From Tenacibaculum aquimarinum (GTDB lineage Bacteria; Bacteroidota; Bacteroidia; Flavobacteriales; Flavobacteriaceae), in the NCBI RefSeq assembly GCF_022478115.1, contig NZ_JAKGSC010000001.1, positions 310,001 through 374,000 on the forward strand: a stretch of DNA of 64,000 bases, written 5' to 3'. The first letter of the stretch is position 1, and the number at the start of each line of letters is the position of its first letter. This document shows, piece by piece, positions 33,042 to 41,094 of this stretch. Both the position numbers and the translations under genes were made by a program. The notes below the pieces were generated by a model. The model did not search any database, had not been told where the DNA came from, and saw only the letters and a program-made list of their open reading frames with translations.

Positions 33042-34271
33042 ATGAAAAACTCAAACTTTAAAACAATGAAAAACAATTTATTAGCATTAGCTATAGCAAC
33101 AACGGTATTTACTTCATGTGGTGAAGACGGAACAGCAGATATCGTTATAAACGATAATAGTGTAACAACAACAAACAACACAAACGGTGGTGGTTCTTCA
33201 ACTACAGGTCAAGAAATAGAATTAAACGGAAACTACGCTTCAGATTTATCTTTAGACATTGCTAATACATACATAGTTACTGGTCCTGTAATTATAGAAG
33301 ATGGAGCAACTTTAACTATTCCTGCAGGAATGACTATTAAAGCAGCTGCAACTGGAGCTGACGTATATGTTGCTATTTCTCAAGGTGCAAAAATTGACGC
33401 ACAAGGAACAGCTAACCAACCAATTATTTTTACTTCTGCTGCTAATACACCAAATGCTGGTGATTGGGGAGGATTAATACTTTTAGGTAAAGCACCTATT
33501 AACTCTGTATCTGGTTCAGGAACTTCTACTTCAGAAATTGCAAGTTTACCTTTTGGAGGAAATGATGCTTCTGATGATTCAGGAAAATTACGTTATGTAC
33601 GTGTTGAATATTCTGGTGGTAAAGCTGATGGTAATTCAGAAAACAACGGATTCTCATTTTACGGTGTTGGTAACTCAACTTTAGTAGAATACATTCAAAT
33701 GTATGAAGGAAAAGATGATGGTGTAGAATTTTACGGAGGAACAGTAAACGTAAGTTACATTTCTATTGTAAACGCACAAGATGACTCAATAGACTGGACA
33801 GAAGGTTATACTGGTACAATTACAGATGCTTATGTAAAACATGGAACAGATCACGATAAAGGTATTGAAGCTGATGGTTACAATACAGATATAGGAAACA
33901 ACTCTAGCCCTTTATTTTGGTCTAAACCTACAGTAAATAACTTAACAATTGTTGGTTTAGGTTCTGGAACTGGTAATGAAGCTATTCGTTTAAGAGCAGG
34001 AACTCAAGCAATTTTTAGTAATGTTTTATTAAAAGGTTTTGCTGAAGGATTTGATCTTGACGGTGATGCTGGAGCAACAAGTGCTAACCCAACAGGAACA
34101 GGAGTTATAAATGGGGATTTAGATGTAAGCTCAGTATCTTTTGAAGATATAACTGTAAAAATGAAAAACGATACAGGTGAAACTTTTACAGATGCAGATT
34201 TCTATACAGAAGATGCAAACGCAACTGGAACAGATTATACAGTTTGGGGTGCAGGATGGACTAGACAATAA
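33042..34271 (+). CDS. Right-handed beta-helix surface lipoprotein, receptor partner
   Basis: 409 residues from ATG 33042; ATG 33066 (MKNNLLALAIATTVFTSC) is an equally good start for the lipoprotein signal, with the lipobox Cys in FTSC. A low-complexity Thr/Asn/Gly linker follows. Then come GPVIIEDGATLTIPAGMTIKAA, DWGGLILLGKAPIN and repeated short strands with YVRVEYSGG and VNAQDDSIDW. These resemble the Bacteroidota parallel-beta-helix family often paired with TonB receptors. It is probably the surface-exposed or periplasmic ligand partner of the receptor upstream. Confidence 0.85.
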   Translation: MKNSNFKTMKNNLLALAIATTVFTSCGEDGTADIVINDNSVTTTNNTNGGGSSTTGQEIELNGNYASDLSLDIANTYIVTGPVIIEDGATLTIPAGMTIKAAATGADVYVAISQGAKIDAQGTANQPIIFTSAANTPNAGDWGGLILLGKAPINSVSGSGTSTSEIASLPFGGNDASDDSGKLRYVRVEYSGGKADGNSENNGFSFYGVGNSTLVEYIQMYEGKDDGVEFYGGTVNVSYISIVNAQDDSIDWTEGYTGTITDAYVKHGTDHDKGIEADGYNTDIGNNSSPLFWSKPTVNNLTIVGLGSGTGNEAIRLRAGTQAIFSNVLLKGFAEGFDLDGDAGATSANPTGTGVINGDLDVSSVSFEDITVKMKNDTGETFTDADFYTEDANATGTDYTVWGAGWTRQ

Positions 34272-34307
34272 GATGCTATTGTACTAATTATTTGAATTAA
34301 TTAAATG

Positions 34308-34334
34308 AAAAAACGCGCCGTTGGCGCGTTTTTT
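34308..34334 (+). terminator. Terminator after the receptor-lipoprotein operon
   Basis: Arms AAAAAACGCGCC (34308-34319) and GGCGCGTTTTTT (34323-34334), a GC-rich core unusual for this DNA, plus further T's. Confidence 0.92.
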
Positions 34335-34372
34335 TTATTGAGAAAAATATCTTTTTTCAATCAAAATCAAAT

Positions 34373-34720
34373 TTATTTTACCGCTATTTTACTGTCTTCT
34401 TTCCAAGTTTGCACACTAGCTACAGTACTATTTTCAAAGTTTACTTCACGCAAAATATTTCCATCCCACATAAACCACTTACCAACTTTTTTACCACTAC
34501 TATAGTGAGCAATTGTTGTTTTATTTCCTTTAGTATCAAAAGAAGTCCAAGTTCCTTCTAATTTTTTATCTTTAAAAAAACCTTGTTTTTCAATACTTCC
34601 ATCTTCATAAAAATAAGTAGCTTTAACTAAATCACCAACTTTTTCAAATGAAGGACTTTTATCTTGAGCTTGCGTTAAAGAGACTGCTAAAATACAAGCG
34701 ATTATAATTAATTTTTTCAT
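34373..34720 (-). CDS. Secreted MORN-repeat-like (YwqK-type) protein
   Basis: 115 residues with a Sec signal (IIIACILAVSLTQAQ). The body holds MORN_2/YwqK-type repeats: YFYEDGSIEKQGFFKDKKLEGTWTSFDTKGNKTTIAHYSSGKKVGKWFMWDG. Databases often call these 'toxin-antitoxin YwqK family', but nothing here suggests a toxin system. A candidate TATATTTG box lies at 34760-34753. Role unknown; likely a periplasmic beta-sheet protein. Confidence 0.85.
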   Translation of the reverse strand: MKKLIIIACILAVSLTQAQDKSPSFEKVGDLVKATYFYEDGSIEKQGFFKDKKLEGTWTSFDTKGNKTTIAHYSSGKKVGKWFMWDGNILREVNFENSTVASVQTWKEDSKIAVK

Positions 34721-34895
34721 AAAATATGTTTTTTATATTTACATTTCCTTTACAAATATATGTCTATTTTTACAATAAAGCAATAATTACGTAACATTAA
34801 ATTAACATTGAAAATGTTTTTATTAATGTTTTAACTTTTTTTTAAATGAAAAAAATATATCTTTACAAAAGAATTTAATCAAAAAATAAAGAGTT

Positions 34896-35096
34896 ATGGC
34901 AGTAATGAAAGTAATTGAAGTGTTAGCAAACTCAGAAAAAAGCTGGGAAGATGCTACTAAGAAAGCAGTAAAACAAGCTTCTAAATCTGTAAAGGGTATC
35001 AAATCTGTTTTTGTACAATCTCAAAGTGCAGTAGTAAACGGAGATGACGTAACTGAATTTAGAGTAAACCTAAAGCTTACTTTCGAAGTAAAGTAA
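34896..35096 (+). CDS. Dodecin family flavin-storage protein
   Basis: 66 residues, exactly dodecin size, single alpha/beta-alpha-beta unit: MAVMKVIEVLANSEKSWEDA, then KAVKQASKSVKGIKSVFVQSQSAVV and TEFRVNLKLTFEV. Dodecins form hollow dodecamers that store and quench flavins (FMN or riboflavin). The flavin-stacking Trp position of archaeal dodecin is not clearly preserved. Single gene following a long AT-rich leader with TATCTTTA about 35 bases before the start. Confidence 0.92.
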   Translation: MAVMKVIEVLANSEKSWEDATKKAVKQASKSVKGIKSVFVQSQSAVVNGDDVTEFRVNLKLTFEVK

Positions 35097-35178
35097 GTTT
35101 TGTATATTTTTCTACTACTATATAATGCGGTTTTACTTTTGTAAAACTGCATTATTGTTTTTAGTATATTTGAAAATT

Positions 35179-35532
35179 ATGAATACACTACAAATTATTT
35201 TTACAAGTTTAGTTGCTATTATACATATTTACATTTTAATTTTAGAAATGGCTTTATGGACAAAACCAAAAGGTATAAAAGCTTTTGGTTTAAAAAACAA
35301 AGAGTTTGCTGAAGAAACCAAAGTAATGGCAGCAAACCAAGGTTTATACAATGGTTTTTTAGCCGCTGGTTTAATATGGTCTATACTTGCAAATAAAACT
35401 GATGTAGCAATATTCTTTTTAGCTTGTGTATTTATTGCTGGTATTTACGGAGCTTATTCTACTAAAAAGAATAAAATATTATATATTCAATCAGTTCCTG
35501 CATTATTGGGATTAATTTCACTTTTCCTTTAG
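35179..35532 (+). CDS. DUF1304 membrane protein
   Basis: Start set at ATG 35179 (MNTLQIIFTSLVAIIHIYILILEMALW). 117 residues with four membrane helices and the DUF1304 pattern IHIYILxLEM and AANQGLYNGFLAAGL. Function of the family is not known. The ATG lies 82 bases after dodecin, with no convincing promoter between them. Confidence 0.88.
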   Translation: MNTLQIIFTSLVAIIHIYILILEMALWTKPKGIKAFGLKNKEFAEETKVMAANQGLYNGFLAAGLIWSILANKTDVAIFFLACVFIAGIYGAYSTKKNKILYIQSVPALLGLISLFL

Positions 35533-35553
35533 AAAAAATCCTACATTTTACTG

Positions 35554-35561
35554 TATTTTTG
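35554..35561 (+). promoter_or_regulatory. -7 box of the mscS-like gene
   Basis: TATTTTTG, 22 bases before ATG 35584, just after the DUF1304 stop. Confidence 0.45.
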
Positions 35562-35583
35562 CACTCGTTATAAATAATACGAA

Positions 35584-36390
35584 ATGGAAAAATACATAGT
35601 ACAAATTAAAGATTTACTTTTTGAATACTCTCCAAAAGTAATAACAGCATTAGCTATTTTAATAGTTGGTTTATTTATTATAAACTTAATAATTAAAGCC
35701 GTAAAAAGAATATTACATAAACGTGGAATTGATATTACGCTACAAAAATTTATAGGCAACTTACTTGGTTGGGCATTAAAAATACTTTTAATAATTACTG
35801 TAATTGCTAAATTGGGAATAGAAACTACTTCTTTTGCAGCAATAATTGGTGCAGCTGGTTTAGCAGTTGGTTTAGCTTTACAGGGTTCGCTAGCTAATTT
35901 TGCAGGAGGTGCTTTAATCATGATTTTTAAACCCTTTAAAATAGGAGATCTTATAGAAGCACAAGGTGAAATTGGGGTTGTTAAAGAAATAGAAATTTTT
36001 ACAACCAAACTTACAGGCTTATCTAATAGAGAAATAATAATACCCAACGGAGCTTTATCTAACGGGAACATAATTAATTTTTCTTCGGAAGGAACTCGAA
36101 GAGTAGACTTAACTTTTGGAGTTTCTTATGACGCAGACATTAAACAAACCAAAGATGTTTTAATGAATGTTTTAACAGCACATCCTAAAGTTTTAAAAGA
36201 TCCAACTCCAACAGTAAATGTTTCTGAATTGGCAGATAGTTCTGTAAACTTTGCCGTAAGACCTTGGTGTAAAACAGAAGACTATTGGACAGTTTATTTT
36301 GATGTTACTGAAAACACAAAAATAGCACTAGATAAGGCTGGAATAGAAATCCCTTACCCACATGCAGTGGAAATTCAAAAAGAAGGTTAG
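35584..36390 (+). CDS. Small-conductance mechanosensitive channel, MscS family
   Basis: 268 residues, close to E. coli MscS. Three N-terminal helices; the pore helix TM3 reads IIGAAGLAVGLALQGSLANFAGG with the typical Gly/Ala pattern, followed by FKIGDLIEAQGEIGVVKEIEIFTT (beta domain) and NREIIIPNGAL. It opens under membrane tension to release solutes on osmotic down-shock. Its stop overlaps the convergent tsaB stop by 4 bp. Confidence 0.95.
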   Translation: MEKYIVQIKDLLFEYSPKVITALAILIVGLFIINLIIKAVKRILHKRGIDITLQKFIGNLLGWALKILLIITVIAKLGIETTSFAAIIGAAGLAVGLALQGSLANFAGGALIMIFKPFKIGDLIEAQGEIGVVKEIEIFTTKLTGLSNREIIIPNGALSNGNIINFSSEGTRRVDLTFGVSYDADIKQTKDVLMNVLTAHPKVLKDPTPTVNVSELADSSVNFAVRPWCKTEDYWTVYFDVTENTKIALDKAGIEIPYPHAVEIQKEG

Positions 36391-37064
36391 ACTTTCTTCT
36401 TTTCTGGAATTGCAATAAAATCTTTTAAATAAAAAGGCTCAAAATAAGCGACATCTTCGATGTCGTTTTTTTTGTATTTAGTAAATGATAATTCAGCCAT
36501 TTCTTTTGCTGAAGGAAATTTATCTTCAATAAAAAAAGCATTATTATGTGTAATTACTGTTTTACATTTTTCTGCTCCATCTCCTAAAAAATAAACTTTC
36601 CCTTTTGTTAATTCATCTTGAAAAGAATTCTCATCAATAATTTGTGCTTGTATTTCTCTAATTTTACTATAATTAGAATCATATACTGCAGAATATACTT
36701 CCATTCTTCTAGCATCAATCATTGGTACAATTAAACCATCTTCTATTTTGGTTGCATGTGCTAAAGAAGTTAATGTCTCTATAGAAATTAAAGGCTTATC
36801 AAAAGAAAAAGCCAATCCTTTAGCTGCAGAAACTCCAATTCTTAATCCGGTATAAGAACCTGGACCTTTACTTACTGCAACAGCATCAATTTTATCTGTA
36901 GAACTATTTACCTGTTCTAAAATTTCAACAATAAAAGGATGCAGCTTTTCTGCATGAGAATAATTTCCATTATTCATTTCCTTTATTGCAATAATTTCTC
37001 CGTCTTTTGCTAAGCTAACTGAGCAATTTTTGGTTGCTGTTTCTATGTTAAGTATAAGTGCCAA
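36387..37064 (-). CDS. tsaB: tRNA threonylcarbamoyladenosine biosynthesis protein TsaB
   Basis: 225 residues. ILNIETATKNCSVSLAKDG is the typical start, then VSKGPGSYTGLRIGVSAAKGLAFSFDKPLISIETL and the C-terminal FEPFYLKDFI. It is the ASKHA partner of TsaD in making t6A at position 37 of ANN-decoding tRNAs. The start is TTG 37064, since no ATG precedes the first strand. A TATCTTTG box lies 16 bases upstream. Confidence 0.95.
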   Translation of the reverse strand: MALILNIETATKNCSVSLAKDGEIIAIKEMNNGNYSHAEKLHPFIVEILEQVNSSTDKIDAVAVSKGPGSYTGLRIGVSAAKGLAFSFDKPLISIETLTSLAHATKIEDGLIVPMIDARRMEVYSAVYDSNYSKIREIQAQIIDENSFQDELTKGKVYFLGDGAEKCKTVITHNNAFFIEDKFPSAKEMAELSFTKYKKNDIEDVAYFEPFYLKDFIAIPEKKKV

Positions 37065-37080
37065 AATCTAAAAATTTGAG

Positions 37081-37088
37081 CAAAGATA
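37081..37088 (-). promoter_or_regulatory. -7 box of tsaB
   Basis: TATCTTTG on the minus strand. A TTG lies 23 bases further upstream, but it falls inside the terminator of the tolC-like gene. Confidence 0.45.
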
Positions 37089-37102
37089 GGTTTTAAAAAC
37101 AA

Positions 37103-37134
37103 AAAACTCATCAACTTTTAAGCTGATGAGTTTT
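37103..37134 (-). terminator. Terminator after the TolC-family gene
   Basis: Arms AAAACTCATCA (37103-37113) and TGATGAGTTTT (37124-37134); on the minus strand a T-run follows. It lies 22 bases after the gene's stop. Confidence 0.82.
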
Positions 37135-37155
37135 CAATATATATTAAAATAGTTT

Positions 37156-38493
37156 TTAGTCTTGTAGAATATTTTCTCCGTAGTAAAACTTTAAAACTTT
37201 GGTTGTAAACACATAGTTATATTTTGCTCTTATCATTGCTCCTTCAGCATTTACTAAACGATTTCTAACTTGATCAAAATCAAACAATGTCATAGCGCCA
37301 TAATTATAACTTTCTTGAGCATTTTTAAATGCTTCTGTTTGTGCTGCTAAAGATATTTCTGCTGCTTCAAACGCTTTTGCTGCTGCTTTAGCATCTTGAA
37401 AAGCCTGCTCAATTGTTTGTTGTAATTGAAGTTTCTGATTTTCTAATCTAGTTTCTGTTATTAGTTTACTAATCTTAGAACGCTCTACACTTGCATCCGT
37501 TTTAAAACCATTAAAAATTGGTATGTTAACATTAAAACCTAAACCGTAACCTAAATTATTATCTAGTTGGTTAAAGAAATTTGTATTAGAAAAACCTGCT
37601 GGTAAGTCTAAATTATAACCATAGTTAGTACCAACACTTCCAGAAGCTGTAACTGAAGGCATGTAAGCAGACTTTGCAATTTCTATTGAAAGATCTGAGT
37701 TTTCTATGTTTAATTGCGCTCTTTTAATCTCTGGTCTATTCGTTAATGCTTTTTTATAAACTTCTTCTGAAGTACTATATAACATTGCTGCTGAAGGAGA
37801 ATCCACTTCAATTTTGGCAACATCAAAACCTTCAAAAGGAACTTGTAGCATTTGAGAGATATTAAGTAATGCTAAATTTAATGCGTTTTCTTGAGAAACA
37901 ACATTTTGTTTATCATTTGCTGCTGTAGATTGCACGTTTAACAAATCTCCTTTTGGAATTGTTCCTGCATCGAATTGCGCCTTAGCTCTATCAATTTGTT
38001 TTTCACTAATTTCTGCTTGAACTTTAGCTACGGTTAAATTTTCTTTAGCAAACAACGCATTTAAATAAGTGTTTACAACACGTAAAGCAATATCGTTTTC
38101 AATTACTTCTAAATCTAATTTACTTCCTTCTACACCAAGCTTTGCTTGATTATACGTATTTAAAACTCTATAACCATTAAATACTGTTATACCTGTAGAA
38201 ACTCCAAAAGAACCTCCAAAGTTACTTGTAGAAACTCTATCATTTGTAACAGGATCAAAACCAGAACCAAATCTTAAATTACCTCCTGTTGATGCACTTA
38301 AAGATGGTAATTTATTTCCTTTAGCACTTTTAACATCAGATTCTGCGATGTCTATATTCAGTTTATTTTGCTTTATGGTAATATTATTTTCTAATGCATA
38401 ATCTACACATTCTTTAAGCGTCCATTTTTTTTGGGAAAACGCTGAAATTGATACAATTACAGCAGCAAAAAATATAAGTTTAGTTTTCAACAC
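37156..38493 (-). CDS. TolC-family outer-membrane efflux protein
   Basis: 445 residues. Sec signal (LIFFAAVIVSISAFS), then KWTLKECVDYALENNITIKQNKLN, the standard TolC beginning, and two long helical repeats with coiled coils (LRVVNTYLNALFAKENLTVAKVQ; LQQTIEQAFQDAKAAAKAFEAAE). It forms the outer-membrane tunnel of a tripartite pump. Start at GTG 38493 or TTG 38490; no ATG fits. No pump partners are visible upstream, so it may be an orphan or have partners elsewhere. Confidence 0.93.
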   Translation of the reverse strand: MLKTKLIFFAAVIVSISAFSQKKWTLKECVDYALENNITIKQNKLNIDIAESDVKSAKGNKLPSLSASTGGNLRFGSGFDPVTNDRVSTSNFGGSFGVSTGITVFNGYRVLNTYNQAKLGVEGSKLDLEVIENDIALRVVNTYLNALFAKENLTVAKVQAEISEKQIDRAKAQFDAGTIPKGDLLNVQSTAANDKQNVVSQENALNLALLNISQMLQVPFEGFDVAKIEVDSPSAAMLYSTSEEVYKKALTNRPEIKRAQLNIENSDLSIEIAKSAYMPSVTASGSVGTNYGYNLDLPAGFSNTNFFNQLDNNLGYGLGFNVNIPIFNGFKTDASVERSKISKLITETRLENQKLQLQQTIEQAFQDAKAAAKAFEAAEISLAAQTEAFKNAQESYNYGAMTLFDFDQVRNRLVNAEGAMIRAKYNYVFTTKVLKFYYGENILQD

Positions 38494-38590
38494 GATATTT
38501 TTTAAGATTATTAAGTTGACTTTTTACTAATAGTTCTAATAAGACGTTTAAAAATAAAATTTGTTACACTAATTCTTATTTATTAAAGTG

Positions 38591-38803
38591 TTAAATTTTA
38601 TCCTTCTGCTTATGCTTGTATAAAAAATAGAATAAAGCGCCGACTAATATGTATGGAAACACCATTAAATAGGTAATTCCATCATTTACGCCTTCACCCA
38701 TAGATTCGTTACCATTTTCTACAACAGCTTTACACATTGCACATTGTGCCGAAGAAATTTCAACTATAAATAGCATTAAAATAATTAATACACTTTTTTT
38801 CAT
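38591..38803 (-). CDS. Small CxxC membrane protein of the oxidase assembly operon
   Basis: Start chosen at ATG 38803 (MKKSVLIILMLFIVEISSAQ, Sec signal), since the longer frame overlaps the DUF420 gene. 70 residues. The mature N-terminus has QCAMCKAVVENG, a CxxC facing the periplasm, then one membrane helix (LMVFPYILVGALFYFLY) and a charged tail. The CxxC could hold copper or pass electrons. Its place last in the oxidase-assembly run supports a copper or heme role, but no family is recognised. Confidence 0.8.
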   Translation of the reverse strand: MKKSVLIILMLFIVEISSAQCAMCKAVVENGNESMGEGVNDGITYLMVFPYILVGALFYFLYKHKQKDKI

Positions 38804-38805
38804 CT

Positions 38806-39333
38806 TTAAATATAATAAGGTGAAATCATTAAATACACTACAACACCAGTTATTGCAACATATAACCATAATGGAAATGTAATTTTCGCTATCTTTTTAT
38901 GCTCTGGAAAATTACCCAATTTTGCTCTCATAAAGGTAATTAATACAAAAGGTATAATAATGATAGATAATAAAATATGTGTAAATAATATAAAGTAGTA
39001 AATATATTTAACAGCTCCATCTCCACCAAATTTTGTGGAATCAGAAGTCATATGATACGCAACGTATAAAACCAAAAACAATACAGAACATATAATTGCT
39101 GTTGTGTTTAATTGTTCATGCAACTTTTTATTTCCTTTTTTTATGGCTACAACTGCTGCAATTAATAAAACGGCAGTTAATGCATTTATTGATGCATAAA
39201 TTGGCGGTAAAAAACGTAAAGGTTCTACATTAGGAATTTTAATAACAAATAATGCGGCAACAGCTAAAGGAATAGCAACTGATAAAATTGTTATTATTTT
39301 TTTATACTTCTTTTCTTGTAATTCGTTATTCAT
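38806..39333 (-). CDS. DUF420 membrane protein
   Basis: 175 residues with five membrane helices. PIYASINALTAVLLIAAVVAIKKG, TTAIICSVLFLVLYVAYH and FVLITFMRAKLGNFPEHKKIAKITFPLWLYV match DUF420 (CtaM-like) proteins found next to heme-copper oxidase genes. In Bacillus such a protein is needed for oxidase maturation. It overlaps the SCO gene by 8 bp. Confidence 0.92.
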   Translation of the reverse strand: MNNELQEKKYKKIITILSVAIPLAVAALFVIKIPNVEPLRFLPPIYASINALTAVLLIAAVVAIKKGNKKLHEQLNTTAIICSVLFLVLYVAYHMTSDSTKFGGDGAVKYIYYFILFTHILLSIIIIPFVLITFMRAKLGNFPEHKKIAKITFPLWLYVAITGVVVYLMISPYYI

Positions 39334-39970
39334 TTAACAACAGTTTAATGTCTTTTTTTAATTCTGAAATTTGATTGGGAAATGTTTGTTCTGGTAATGC
39401 TCTATAATACATTATTGGGTTTCCATGTTCATCATAACGAGAGCGAATATAACCGTCTTTATCTACCAAAGCGAATAAACCAGAGTGTTCAAATCCACCA
39501 TGATCTTCTTCTCCTTTTCCTGCATATAATTTAAAACCATGATTAGATAATTTATACACATCTGCTTCTGGTTTACCTGTTAACAAGTGCCAGTTTTTAT
39601 GTGTAATTCCCATTCTATCTGCATACTCTTTTAATACTTTAGGAGTATCTATTTCTGGTGTAATTGAAATTGATGCTATTCCAAATTCTGGATTGCCAAA
39701 AAATTCATTTTGTATAGTAAGCATTTGCTCATTCATAATTGGGCAAATAGTTGGACATGTAGAAAAGAAAAACTCAACAACGAATACTTTTCCTTGGTAA
39801 TCTTTATTGGTTATGGTTTTTCCTTCTTGATTTGTAAACTCAAAAGCAGGCACTTTAGTAAAAGTATGCAAATCTGCCTTCTGAAAATGTTTTACAATTT
39901 TTGGAATTGAGTAAATTCCGAAGAGTAAAACAATAAATGAAATACCTATATATGAGTGTTTTTTATTCAT
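39326..39970 (-). CDS. SCO1/SenC/PrrC copper chaperone
   Basis: 214 residues. An N-terminal membrane anchor (YIGISFIVLLFGIYSI) is followed by a thioredoxin fold with the copper motif FFFSTCPTICPIM (CxxxC) and the downstream histidine in HGGFEHSG, both copper ligands. It delivers copper to the CuA site of subunit II. It precedes DUF420 with an 8-bp overlap. The gene before it encodes a cysteine-free SCO-like protein. Confidence 0.95.
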   Translation of the reverse strand: MNKKHSYIGISFIVLLFGIYSIPKIVKHFQKADLHTFTKVPAFEFTNQEGKTITNKDYQGKVFVVEFFFSTCPTICPIMNEQMLTIQNEFFGNPEFGIASISITPEIDTPKVLKEYADRMGITHKNWHLLTGKPEADVYKLSNHGFKLYAGKGEEDHGGFEHSGLFALVDKDGYIRSRYDEHGNPIMYYRALPEQTFPNQISELKKDIKLLLNE

Positions 39971-40025
39971 TTCTTTAAGCTTTAAACTACATGCTTTAAG
40001 CGTAATGCTTAAAAACTCATAGCTT

Positions 40026-40679
40026 TTATATTTCTCTATCTGCGTTATTCTTCTTTAACGCTAATCTATATTCTGCAAGTACAACTTTTACATCGTCTTT
40101 CATCTTATTATTTAACTCTGCAACAGAATGCATATTGTACCCGTACAGTTTTCCGTCTACAGATTCTTTATCGTCTACTCTACCTCTTAACTTACCTTCT
40201 TTATCTATTATAAATGCTTTGTTTACATATAAACTAGTAAGAGAATCATTAGTAGAAAAACTTTCATAAACTGCTTCTATTTCTGCAGCTGAAGCTCCGA
40301 TAAATTTCCATTTAACTAAATCAGTAAATTTTCCTATTTCTTGTTTTAATTTTAAAACATCTTCTTTTTTATCATTAGGATAAACAGCAACTAATTGAAA
40401 GTCTTTAAAACCGTAAAAAGGTTTGTATATTTTTTGATTCAAATTAAAGAAACCTCCTTTTACACTTTCTATATCTTCACCTAAAAAAACAACAATAGAA
40501 ATATTTCTTTTAAAGGTTGTAGTTTTTGCGCTATCAATTTCTGAAACATCAATTACATTTTCTGAAAGAATTGGTAATCTTCCAAAGTTATTAACACCTG
40601 ATGAGATAAATATATACAGCAATAATGGTAATAGGAATAATGCTGATAATACGAATGTTTTTTTTACTTTATTTGTCAT
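40026..40679 (-). CDS. Cysteine-free SCO/thioredoxin-like membrane-anchored protein
   Basis: 217 residues. An N-terminal signal anchor (FVLSALFLLPLLLYIFISSG) is followed by a soluble domain. NISIVVFLGEDIESVKGGFFNLNQKIY aligns with the SCO active-site strand and helix, LVKWKFIGAS with the SCO block before the histidine, and AFIIDKEGKLRGRVDDKES with its C-terminal strands. There is no cysteine anywhere in the protein, so both copper ligands are lost. It is probably a structural or regulatory partner of SCO. The homology is my reading of patterns. Confidence 0.75.
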   Translation of the reverse strand: MTNKVKKTFVLSALFLLPLLLYIFISSGVNNFGRLPILSENVIDVSEIDSAKTTTFKRNISIVVFLGEDIESVKGGFFNLNQKIYKPFYGFKDFQLVAVYPNDKKEDVLKLKQEIGKFTDLVKWKFIGASAAEIEAVYESFSTNDSLTSLYVNKAFIIDKEGKLRGRVDDKESVDGKLYGYNMHSVAELNNKMKDDVKVVLAEYRLALKKNNADREI

Positions 40680-40692
40680 AAAAATTAGTCAT

Positions 40693-40722
40693 AAAAAAAG
40701 GTGGTTAAAACCACCTTTTTTT
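40693..40722 (-). terminator. Terminator between oxidase subunit IV and the SCO-like gene
   Basis: Arms AAAAAAAGGTGGTT (40693-40706) and AACCACCTTTTTTT (40709-40722), loop of two. It would split the structural genes from the assembly genes, or let only part of transcription through. Confidence 0.82.
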
Positions 40723-40734
40723 ATTTTTTAAAAA

Positions 40735-41076
40735 TTACCATTTTACAAGTGGAGCTAACGTGTCATACAGATAACCACCTTCTATTAATAATAGGGTAAC
40801 TAAATACGCTATTAAAAAGACTGATGCCCAAACTACCGAGCGTCTTAACCATTTTTTCTCGCCGTCCATGTGCATAAATGCCCAGGTAATGTAGTAAGCT
40901 TTTACTAATGTTAAGATAATAAATATCCAGTTTAAAGGACTTGTTCCTAAAAAGCTAGTAAGATGAAAAGCATCTGGTTTTATAATTCCAAAAATTACTT
41001 CAACAATAGTTATAAGAGATAATAATCCAAAAACTATCCAGATTTTCTTTGTGTTTGATTCGTGTGCGTGTGCCAT
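40735..41076 (-). CDS. Cytochrome c oxidase subunit IV family protein
   Basis: 113 residues with three membrane helices: IWIVFGLLSLITIVEVIFGI, LNWIFIILTLVKAYYITWAFMHMDGEKKWLRR and VFLIAYLVTLLLIEGGYLY. The block VKAYYITWAFMHM is characteristic of the prokaryotic oxidase subunit IV (COX4_pro). A non-catalytic subunit of the caa3-type oxidase in the inner membrane. It follows subunit III by 18 bases. Confidence 0.92.
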   Translation of the reverse strand: MAHAHESNTKKIWIVFGLLSLITIVEVIFGIIKPDAFHLTSFLGTSPLNWIFIILTLVKAYYITWAFMHMDGEKKWLRRSVVWASVFLIAYLVTLLLIEGGYLYDTLAPLVKW

Positions 41077-41094
41077 TTTTGTATGCTTTTATAA

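Noticed and set aside
34373..34720. YwqK-type antitoxin of a toxin-antitoxin system
   Set aside because: The protein has a signal peptide and MORN-like repeats, and no toxin-like partner is next to it.
35568..36071. Minus-strand frame opposite the MscS gene
   Set aside because: Long only because the membrane-protein codons on the other strand avoid stops; the forward frame is a clear MscS.
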